From: DATFVJ01 sp035517695
Lineage (GTDB): Bacteria; Actinomycetota; Actinomycetes; Streptosporangiales; Streptosporangiaceae
Assembly (NCBI GenBank): GCA_035517695.1
Contig: DATIYI010000267.1
Span: 14,910-78,909 of the forward strand
Direction of reading: 5' to 3'
DNA length: 64,000 bases
Positions 1 through 6,645 of this stretch are shown here, one piece after another (position 1 is the first letter of the stretch; every line of letters begins with the position of its first letter). The translations under genes were made by a program, and so were the position numbers. The notes beneath the pieces are model-generated. The model did no database searches and was not told where the DNA came from. It saw nothing but the letters and a program-made list of their open reading frames with translations.

Positions 1-1271
1 TGGCCGGCCGTAAGGTGCGGCGTCGCGACCTCACCATCGCGACTGAGGATCACAATGTCCCGACCGAAGGCGTGACGGGCCCGCGAAGCCTCATCGCCGA
101 CCCGGTTTCCCGTATCCAGGTGGAGACGCTGCGCAAGAACTGCGTCGAGTTCGGCATCAGGCTGCACCCGATGGGCGATGCGGGCCAGGGGATAGTGCAT
201 GTCATCGGCCCGCAACTCGGGCTGACACTGCCGGGCATGACCATCGTCTGCGGGGACTCGCACACCAGCACGCTCGGCGCGTTCGGCGCCCTCGCGTTCG
301 GCATCGGCACCAGTGAGGTCGAGCATGTGCTCGCCACCCAGGCACTGCCGCAGAAGTGGGCCAAGACAATGGCCGTCACGTGCGCCGGCCGCCTCCCGTT
401 CGGCGTCACGGCCAAGGACCTCATCCTCGCCATCATCGCCAAGATCGGTACTGGGGGCGGGCAGGGACACGTCATCGAATACCGAGGCACGGCGCTCACT
501 GAGCTTTCCATGGAAGGCCGCATGACGGTCTGCAACATGTCCATCGAGGCCGGTGCGCGGGCTGGGTTGGTCGCGCCTGACGACACAACGTTCAGCTATC
601 TCAAGGGCCGGCCGCACGCACCTCGCGGCGCCGACTGGCAGGCCGCGCTCGATTACTGGCGCTCGCTGCGCACTGACGACGATGCCACGTTCGACCGCGA
701 GGTCGAGATCGACGCGAGCCGGCTGACGCCCTACGTCACCTGGGGAACCAACCCCGGCCAGGCCGGTCCGCTTGACGGTACGGTGCCACCTCCGGAGTCG
801 TTCAGTAATACTGATCTTCGCGCCGCCGCCGAGCGTGCCCTGACCTATATGGACCTGCGGCCAGGCATGCCGCTGCGCGACATCACCGTCGACACCGTGT
901 TCGTCGGCTCATGCACCAACGGGCGGCTCGAAGACCTGCGCGCCGCCGCTGACGTGCTGCGCGGGCGCCGTGTCGCTGATGGCGTCCGGATGCTGGTCGT
1001 ACCTGGATCAATGAAGGTCAAGGAGGCGGCGGAAGGTGAGGGCCTTGACGGCGTCTTCACCGCCGCGGGGGCGCAATGGCGGAGCGCGGGTTGCTCCATG
1101 TGCCTCGGCATGAACCCGGACAAGCTCGCGCCAGGGCAGCGCTGCGCCTCCACTTCCAACCGCAACTTTGAAGGCAGGCAAGGAAAGGGTGGCCGCACGC
1201 ACCTGGTGTCACCCCAGGTGGCCGCCGCGACCGCGGTGACCGGCAGGCTCACCGTCCCAGCCGACCTGTAA
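1..1271 (+). CDS. leuC: 3-isopropylmalate dehydratase large subunit (5' partial)
   Basis: Large subunit of isopropylmalate isomerase, which interconverts 2- and 3-isopropylmalate in leucine biosynthesis together with LeuD. The reading frame is open from base 3, so the gene begins outside the window and roughly 50 N-terminal residues are missing; the GTG at 15 is internal, since the family reads AGRKVRRxDLTIATEDHN across this point. The [4Fe-4S] cysteines are visible in GSCTNGR and in CSMCLGMNPD near the C-terminus, as is the aconitase-type GDSHTSTLGAFG motif. leuD follows after 10 bases, with GGAGAG in the gap, so the two are an operon. Confidence 0.97.
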   Translation, partial: AGRKVRRRDLTIATEDHNVPTEGVTGPRSLIADPVSRIQVETLRKNCVEFGIRLHPMGDAGQGIVHVIGPQLGLTLPGMTIVCGDSHTSTLGAFGALAFGIGTSEVEHVLATQALPQKWAKTMAVTCAGRLPFGVTAKDLILAIIAKIGTGGGQGHVIEYRGTALTELSMEGRMTVCNMSIEAGARAGLVAPDDTTFSYLKGRPHAPRGADWQAALDYWRSLRTDDDATFDREVEIDASRLTPYVTWGTNPGQAGPLDGTVPPPESFSNTDLRAAAERALTYMDLRPGMPLRDITVDTVFVGSCTNGRLEDLRAAADVLRGRRVADGVRMLVVPGSMKVKEAAEGEGLDGVFTAAGAQWRSAGCSMCLGMNPDKLAPGQRCASTSNRNFEGRQGKGGRTHLVSPQVAAATAVTGRLTVPADL

Positions 1272-1281
1272 GGAGAGCTCG

Positions 1282-1872
1282 ATGGAACCGTTCAGCACCC
1301 ACACCGGCCGGGCGCTGCCGCTGCGGCGCGGCAACGTAGACACCGATCAGATCATTCCGGCCGAGTACCTCAAGCGCGTCAGCAGAACTGGTTTTGGCGA
1401 GGGACTGTTCGCCGCCTGGCGGGAGGATCCGGCCTTCGTGCTCAACGACACCGCCTACGCCGGGGCGACGATCGTCCTGGCGGGCTCGGATTTCGGCATC
1501 GGGTCCTCGCGTGAGCACGCCGTTTGGGCGCTGCAGGATTACGGCTTCCGCGCGGTCGTGGCACCGCGGTTCGGTGACATCTTCGCGGGCAACGCCACCA
1601 AGGCAGGCCTGCTCCCAGTGCAGGTGTCTGAGGAGGTCGTGCAGGCGCTGCACGACGCCGTCGAGGCGGATCCCGGCACCGAGATCGTGATCGATCTACG
1701 GGCGCGCGAAGTGCGGGCGGCGGCGGATATTCGAGCCGCGTTCGAGATCGACGACTACACAAGGTGGCGGCTTATGGAGGGTCTGGACGACATCGGCCTC
1801 ACCCTGCGCCACGCCGATGAGATCACCGAGTTCGAGCGGCGCCGCCCGGCGTGGCTGCCGTTGACCGCCTAG
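1282..1872 (+). CDS. leuD: 3-isopropylmalate dehydratase small subunit
   Basis: Small (swivel-domain) subunit of isopropylmalate isomerase, partner of LeuC. The 196-residue length is normal. The N-terminus has the family pattern GRALPLRRGNVDTDQIIPAEYLK, interrupted here only by normal substitutions, and the substrate-loop motif GSDFGIGSSREHA is intact. A GGAGAGCTC ribosome binding site precedes the ATG. The enzyme is cytoplasmic. Nothing is odd about the gene; the next gene, hup, has its own promoter. Confidence 0.97.
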   Translation: MEPFSTHTGRALPLRRGNVDTDQIIPAEYLKRVSRTGFGEGLFAAWREDPAFVLNDTAYAGATIVLAGSDFGIGSSREHAVWALQDYGFRAVVAPRFGDIFAGNATKAGLLPVQVSEEVVQALHDAVEADPGTEIVIDLRAREVRAAADIRAAFEIDDYTRWRLMEGLDDIGLTLRHADEITEFERRRPAWLPLTA

Positions 1873-2057
1873 CGGGAGGCTCCAGCCCATGTTCGGTAAG
1901 CCGGGCGCAGCGGCGATGGCCGAGGCGGCCGCGCGGGGGGCGTTGTGCAGATAAGGAACTGAGGACCGAATTGTTCACATCATGAGTCCCGCAGGCTCCA
2001 CCCGTCTCGCAATCAACGGCGGATGTGCCGACACGCCGGGATTCGGCCCGCAGGTAA

Positions 2058-2086
2058 TTGTGCAACGCGGCTAAGTAGCCTAATTT
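2058..2086 (+). promoter_or_regulatory. candidate housekeeping promoter for hup
   Basis: A -35-like TTGTGC (2058-2063) lies exactly 17 bases before a -10-like TAATTT (2081-2086). The start codon of the HU gene is about 70 bases downstream, behind the ribosome binding site GGAGG at 2145-2149. The 285-base leuD-hup gap is otherwise featureless. Confidence 0.4.
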
Positions 2087-2157
2087 CAAGCAGGTCAGAG
2101 GTCGCGAGCACGGCTGCATTGCGCGCGCGACCTCGGGGGTAACCGGAGGAGTGACTC

Positions 2158-2466
2158 ATGAACAAGCGTGACCTGATCGACGCGATCTCCGGCCGCTTGG
2201 GGGACAAGAAGACCGCAACCGACGCCGTGAATGCCGTGCTTGAGACTATTCAGGCGACAGTGGCCAAGGGCGACAAGGTGGCGATCACCGGGTTCGGCGT
2301 CTTCGAGAAGGCGGTGCGTCCCGCACGGACAGCCCGTAACCCAGCCACGGGGGCGGCCATCAAGGTGCCGAAGTCATCGGTGCCCAAGTTCCGGCCTGGC
2401 GCGGACTTCAAAGCCATGGTGAACGGCCAGAAGAAAGCACCTGCAAGGACCGCGAAAAAGAAGTAG
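2158..2466 (+). CDS. hup: HU-family DNA-binding protein
   Basis: Histone-like nucleoid protein that bends and compacts DNA as a dimer. It starts MNKRDLIDAISGRLGDKKTA and carries the HU signature GFGVFEKAVRPARTARNPATG (split here: GFGVFEKAVRP, then ARTARNPATG) that forms the DNA-binding beta arms. After the conserved core a very short basic tail (KKAPARTAKKK) is present, much shorter than the histone-H1-like tail of HupS-type proteins. The GGAGG ribosome binding site is well placed. It follows leuD, as in related actinomycetes, but is probably transcribed separately. Confidence 0.96.
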   Translation: MNKRDLIDAISGRLGDKKTATDAVNAVLETIQATVAKGDKVAITGFGVFEKAVRPARTARNPATGAAIKVPKSSVPKFRPGADFKAMVNGQKKAPARTAKKK

Positions 2467-2486
2467 TCGCGGCGTTCGATCGGTTG

Positions 2487-2529
2487 GCTGGGCGGCGCAC
2501 GGAGGCTGGGCTTTCGTGCGCCGCCCAGC
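2487..2529. terminator. hairpin between convergent hup and csp-like genes
   Basis: A perfect 14-bp inverted repeat (GCTGGGCGGCGCAC at 2487-2500, complement at 2516-2529) encloses a 15-base loop. It lies between two convergent genes and can act as a bidirectional terminator. No U-tract follows, which is common in actinomycetes. Confidence 0.7.
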
Positions 2530-2570
2530 TACGTCTGAGCCCACCAAAGCGTGCACCCCATGTCCGCCGC

Positions 2571-2777
2571 TTATCCTGGCAATGGCAATGTCACCAGCGT
2601 AATGGCCGTGACCTGACCGGAGGTGTCCACCGCCATGGTCACGCGCTGACCGACTCGCAGCAACCGCAGGCCGCCGGCGTCGAACGCGAATCCGCCGAAC
2701 GGCACGACGGTTCCGTCGTCGAGGAAAACGGTCCCTGACCGGCTCAGCGCGTCATAGCTCCGCACCGTGGCTTGCAC
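2571..2777 (-). CDS. small cold-shock/OB-fold-like protein
   Basis: A 68-residue protein with a GTG start. It has the look of a divergent cold-shock domain: an N-terminal beta strand MQATVRSYD, the loop SRSGTVFLDDGTVVPF, then LRLLRVGQRV and a Val/Thr-rich end. Similar short proteins are found in many actinomycetes, usually unnamed. It lies 28 bases downstream of ddl on the same strand and is probably cotranscribed. The RNP aromatic motifs of true CspA are not clear, so a nucleic-acid role is only inferred. Confidence 0.75.
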   Translation of the reverse strand: MQATVRSYDALSRSGTVFLDDGTVVPFGGFAFDAGGLRLLRVGQRVTMAVDTSGQVTAITLVTLPLPG

Positions 2778-2805
2778 CGCTGAACCGTCCCTGCCGCTTG
2801 GCCGC

Positions 2806-4074
2806 TCACCGCAGGCCGACTGGGCGCCGCAGGGTGGCTTGCAGGATCCGGTCGATGAGTTCCCTGAGCGGCACGCCGGTCGCCGCCCACATGAGCGGGA
2901 AGCCCGAGCCTGGCGTGATACCGGGCATGGTGTTGATCTCGTTGACCAGGACCCGGCCGTCCGGGGTGTAGAAGAAGTCCACCCGGGCCAGCCCTTCGCA
3001 GGACAACGCGTCGAACGCGGCGGCGGCGAGCCGCCGTATCTCCCTGCTGTGCTCCGCGGGGATCGGGGCCGGGATCACCATGCTGGTGGCACTATCGAGG
3101 TACTTGGCCTCGAAGTCATAGAACTCCTGGTCGCCTGCCACCCGGACCTGGCCTGGCACGCTGGTGTCCGGCGGCCCGCCGTCGATTCCCTCCAGTACCC
3201 CGCACTCGATTTCGAGGCCCGCTATGGCGGCTTCCACCAGCACCTTCGGGTCATGCTCGCGGGCAGTTTCTATCGCCTCGTAGAGCTGCGCAACGTCGGA
3301 TACCTTTGAGGTGCCGATGCTTGATCCGCCCCGCGCGGGCTTCACGAACACGGGCCAGCCCAGCTCGGATATCTCATCGAGGACGCGTTTGCGCCTGACC
3401 GCGGCGGGCGGGCCTGCGCTGGCGACAGCCGCCTGTCCCCAGTCTCTGTCGCGGACGACGACGTACGGCCCGAGCGGTAGGCCACGGGCCTTGAAGATTA
3501 GTTTCATGTATTCCTTGTCCATGCCGGCTGCGCTGGCGAAGACCCCTGCACCGGCATAGCGGACACCCGCGAGTTCGAGCAGCCCTTGGATGGTGCCGTC
3601 CTCGCCGTAGGCGCCGTGCAGTAGTGGCAGTACGACATCGACCTCGGCCAGCGCCTGCGGTACTTGCCCGGCTCCTGTCACTGCGAGGCCGGATGCGCGC
3701 GTCCCATGCGGGGCGACCGGCGACACCGCAGGTTCCCGCGTTGCCCCCCGGTCGGGCGCGACGCCTGGTCCCTGTGCCGTCGATAGTTGCGGCGCGGTGC
3801 CCGGCCCCCCTGCAGTGCCGGAGCGGGTCGCAGGTACCCGCGCGGCCGACGGCGATTCCACCGAAGGGAGCCGGCCGTCAGCGATGGCCAGACGCGCTGG
3901 ATCGCCGTCCGTCAGTACCCACTGGCCTTCCCTCGTGATCCCGATCGGTATCACCTCGTACCTGGCTGGGTCGATCGCGGCGAGCACGTTCCCCGCACTA
4001 ACGCATGAGACGGCATGTTCGGCACTGCGGCCCCCGAAAACCACGGCGACCCTGATCTTCCGCTGCTGGCTCAC
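2806..4074 (-). CDS. ddl: D-alanine--D-alanine ligase with a low-complexity insertion
   Basis: ATP-grasp enzyme that makes the D-Ala-D-Ala dipeptide for peptidoglycan. The N-terminal domain has VVFGGRSAEHAVSCVSAGNV and the substrate loop LLHGAYGEDG; the C-terminal half has VKPARGGSSIG, RVDFFY and VNEINTMPGITPGS. At 422 residues it is longer than the usual 365-390. The excess is a Pro/Ala/Gly/Thr-rich segment at about residues 70-135, in a variable region before the conserved VDVVLPLLHG strand, so catalysis is probably unaffected. In Streptomyces ddl sits beside gpsA and DUF3515; here it lies apart from both, next to hup. Confidence 0.94.
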   Translation of the reverse strand: MSQQRKIRVAVVFGGRSAEHAVSCVSAGNVLAAIDPARYEVIPIGITREGQWVLTDGDPARLAIADGRLPSVESPSAARVPATRSGTAGGPGTAPQLSTAQGPGVAPDRGATREPAVSPVAPHGTRASGLAVTGAGQVPQALAEVDVVLPLLHGAYGEDGTIQGLLELAGVRYAGAGVFASAAGMDKEYMKLIFKARGLPLGPYVVVRDRDWGQAAVASAGPPAAVRRKRVLDEISELGWPVFVKPARGGSSIGTSKVSDVAQLYEAIETAREHDPKVLVEAAIAGLEIECGVLEGIDGGPPDTSVPGQVRVAGDQEFYDFEAKYLDSATSMVIPAPIPAEHSREIRRLAAAAFDALSCEGLARVDFFYTPDGRVLVNEINTMPGITPGSGFPLMWAATGVPLRELIDRILQATLRRPVGLR

Positions 4075-4222
4075 GCGGCCTCCTCGGAATCTAATCGCAG
4101 CGTCCCGACCTTACCCCTCGATAGGCTGCCATGACCTTAGGGCACGTTTCGTGAGCTACCAGCATCCCCGCCTCGCTAGCCCGGTCCTCGCGCTGAGGGG
4201 CTGAGGGCGGCTGACGGCCTGT

Positions 4223-4969
4223 TCAGGAGGGATCGGGTGGGTCTGGTGACGGTCGCGCCTTGACCTGTGTGGCGTAATGATCCACGTAGGTCTGCTCGGT
4301 GAGCGTCATGATCTCGTGCATAATCTGATCGGCGGTCGTCCGCAGTACGGTGCGTTTGGCCGCATCTCGTGGGTTTTTCTCGAACAAGAGCGGCTTGCCG
4401 AAGCGCACCTCGACCTGCCCAGGCTCTGGCCACGATCTTCCGCTGGGCATCGACTGATAGGTTCCGACAATCCCCACCGGCACCACTGGGACGCCGGCCG
4501 ATAGGGCTACCCGGGCGATCCCCGTCTTCCCGCGGTAGAGCCGTCCGTCCGGCGTCCGGCTACCCTCGGGGAACATGAGGAGGCACCACTTCTGCGACAG
4601 GAGCCGGTTCACGCGTGCCATGGTCTGGCGGCTAGCAGCCCGCCTCTCGATGGGCACGGCGCCGACCGCCATCGACACGAATGCGCCGAGCAGCCGACGG
4701 GAATAGAAGTAGTCCGACGCGGCGGCGACCAGCGTCCGGTGGCGCAGTTCCCTCGGTAGGCTCATCAGGATCAGCGGCGTGTCCATGTGGCTGGAGTGGT
4801 TCGCCGCCAGCAGGAACGGCGGTTGGAGTTCGAGTAGGTTCTCCAGGCCCGAGACCTTTGGATGCACATAGTGCCTGATGATGGGTCGAAGGGTCCCGAT
4901 CACAAACACTCCCCGTGCCACCCGGGCACCGACGGTCTGCGCCAGCATCCGTTCGCCCTTACGCTCCAT
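4223..4969 (-). CDS. 1-acyl-glycerol-3-phosphate acyltransferase-like protein (first of three)
   Basis: PlsC-family acyltransferase, expected to make phosphatidic acid from lysophosphatidic acid at the inner membrane. Motif I is NHSSHMDTP (HX4D); the phosphate-binding motif is FPEGSRTPDGRLYRGKTG; a later PVVPVGIVGT block is present. The ATG at 4969 is preferred because GGAGGG precedes it; an upstream TTG at 4993 has no such site. It is the last gene of the long minus-strand glycerol run, 38 bases after the epimerase gene. Exact substrate is unknown. Confidence 0.88.
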   Translation of the reverse strand: MERKGERMLAQTVGARVARGVFVIGTLRPIIRHYVHPKVSGLENLLELQPPFLLAANHSSHMDTPLILMSLPRELRHRTLVAAASDYFYSRRLLGAFVSMAVGAVPIERRAASRQTMARVNRLLSQKWCLLMFPEGSRTPDGRLYRGKTGIARVALSAGVPVVPVGIVGTYQSMPSGRSWPEPGQVEVRFGKPLLFEKNPRDAAKRTVLRTTADQIMHEIMTLTEQTYVDHYATQVKARPSPDPPDPS

Positions 4970-5007
4970 CGACCCTCCGGATGGTGGCCCCAAACTGGTG
5001 CAGCCTG

Positions 5008-6030
5008 TCAGACCGTTCCCCAGGCTTCACCCGCGGGCAACGGCCGGGTGAGGTACCCGTGCTCGTTGTACCAGAGGAGGGTCCTGCGGATCGTATCCTC
5101 CACGGGCGTATAGCGGACGCCGAGTTCCCGTTCCGCCCTTGAACCATCGTACATGTGGCCGTGCAGCAGGGTCTGGACCATCTCCCTGCACAGGGGCGGA
5201 TTGCGCCTGATGACCCGGGCGCCCTCCTCCAGGATCGTCGCCCCAGCGAGCGCGGCACGTGCCGGGATCCACCGAACCGGATGCTCGATCCCCGTGGTCC
5301 GCGCGAGCAGGTCGATTAGCTCCCGCGTGGTGCACGTAGCCCCATTGAGCACGTAACGCTCCCCGGGGGCGCCGCGTTCCTCCGCCAGGAGATGCCCGGC
5401 CGTGCAGTCGGCGACGTCGAGTATGCTCATGCGGCTGTCGATCAGGAACCGGAGACGACCGTTCACGTACTGGAGCAGCAGGCGGGCCGTCCCGTGCACG
5501 CGGCCGGGCCCCTGCACCGACGACGGGCTGACGCACACCACGTCCACGTTTCTGGCGGCCGCCTCGTTGCGGACTCGAACTTCGGCCCGGTACTTCGTCC
5601 GCTCGTACTGTGACAGAAACCAGCCGCGGTGGACCGATTGCTCGTTCCCGACGGTCCCCGGGGCTTCTCCAAGCGCTGCCGCGGAGGAGGTGTACACAAC
5701 CCGGCGGATCCCCGCGCGAGCGGCCGCGATGACAACATTCGTCGAGCCGTCGATGTTGACCCGTGCCATCGGCCGGGGGTCGGTTAGGCAGAACGCGTTC
5801 ACCCCGGCGGCGTGGTACACCACGCCGCACCCTGTCATGGCCAGGACAAGGCTCTCAAGGTCCAGGAGGTCTCCGGTGACCGTCTCCACCCCCCGGCCCT
5901 TCAGTTCGCCGGCAGCCCGGCCGGACCGGGCCACAGCCCGCACAGGCCGGCCCAGCGAGACCAGCCGTTCCAGGATGGCTCCGCCCACGAAGCCGGTGGC
6001 TCCGAGGACCAGGGTCGGCTTGGCATCCAT
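5008..6030 (-). CDS. NAD-dependent epimerase/reductase (extended SDR)
   Basis: A 340-residue extended short-chain dehydrogenase. It has the Rossmann motif GATGFVGGAI near the N-terminus, VYHAAGVNAF, the serine region VYTSSAAALGEA, and the catalytic YERTK (YxxxK). It resembles HpnA-like or dihydroflavonol-reductase-like proteins often found near lipid genes; the substrate cannot be read from sequence. The ATG shares one base with the stop of the upstream phosphatidyltransferase gene (TGATG), so translation is likely coupled. The frame stays open further upstream, but that part is only the shadow of the neighbouring gene. Confidence 0.85.
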   Translation of the reverse strand: MDAKPTLVLGATGFVGGAILERLVSLGRPVRAVARSGRAAGELKGRGVETVTGDLLDLESLVLAMTGCGVVYHAAGVNAFCLTDPRPMARVNIDGSTNVVIAAARAGIRRVVYTSSAAALGEAPGTVGNEQSVHRGWFLSQYERTKYRAEVRVRNEAAARNVDVVCVSPSSVQGPGRVHGTARLLLQYVNGRLRFLIDSRMSILDVADCTAGHLLAEERGAPGERYVLNGATCTTRELIDLLARTTGIEHPVRWIPARAALAGATILEEGARVIRRNPPLCREMVQTLLHGHMYDGSRAERELGVRYTPVEDTIRRTLLWYNEHGYLTRPLPAGEAWGTV

Positions 6031-6617
6031 CAGCGGCGTCCCGTCCCGAGCACCGAGGAGAAGCGGGCGAAATACTCGACCGCGGACAGCACGGTTATCA
6101 CAACCGCAAGGCTCATGGCCCACTCGTCCAGATACAGATACCCTACCCGGTGCGGGTATCTCAAGATGGCCATGACGATGGCGACAAACTGCACGGCGAA
6201 CTTGAGCTTGCCCCAGATCGACGGGTGGATGACCGTCCCGCTGGCGGCGGCGATGGCCTTGAGGCCAAGAACCGAGATCTCCCGCCCGACGATCACCACG
6301 GCCGCCCACGGGGAGGCTCGCCCCACGGCCACCAGCGCGATCAGGACCCCGGACACCAGCAGCTTGTCGGCCGTGGTGTCCAGGAACCCCCCGAGCTCGG
6401 TGGTGGCACGCCACCGCCTCGCCAGGTAGCCGTCGAAGAAGTCGGTTGCCGCGGCGAGGGTGAAAAGCACAGCGGCCCCGACGTAGGCGTGGTTCACCGT
6501 GGGGCCGGCCAGCACGAGCGCCATCACCGGCACTATCATGACCACCCGCAACAGGCTGATGCCGTTCAGGAGCTGCGCCGTCCGCTGGTCTCTCATTGCC
6601 TCGCCATCGGATGCCAT
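6030..6617 (-). CDS. CDP-alcohol phosphatidyltransferase (PgsA-like)
   Basis: Integral membrane enzyme that joins a CDP-diacylglycerol to an alcohol phosphate. The complete family motif DGxxARx8Gx3Dx3D is readable at about residues 62-84 (DGYLAR ... GGFLDTTADK), within several hydrophobic segments over 195 residues. Length and N-terminus fit PgsA (phosphatidylglycerophosphate synthase), which uses glycerol 3-phosphate; that matches the glycerol operon around it. Other alcohol acceptors cannot be excluded. An alternative ATG lies at 6596 behind a GAGG. Confidence 0.85.
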   Translation of the reverse strand: MASDGEAMRDQRTAQLLNGISLLRVVMIVPVMALVLAGPTVNHAYVGAAVLFTLAAATDFFDGYLARRWRATTELGGFLDTTADKLLVSGVLIALVAVGRASPWAAVVIVGREISVLGLKAIAAASGTVIHPSIWGKLKFAVQFVAIVMAILRYPHRVGYLYLDEWAMSLAVVITVLSAVEYFARFSSVLGTGRR

Positions 6618-6645
6618 CGGCTTTCAGCATCCCATATGGGCGGCC

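Noticed and set aside
5008..6630. One 540-residue fused frame covering the epimerase and its upstream neighbour
   Set aside because: Its first ~200 residues are the out-of-frame shadow of the CDP-alcohol phosphatidyltransferase gene; the epimerase has its own ATG in a TGATG overlap.
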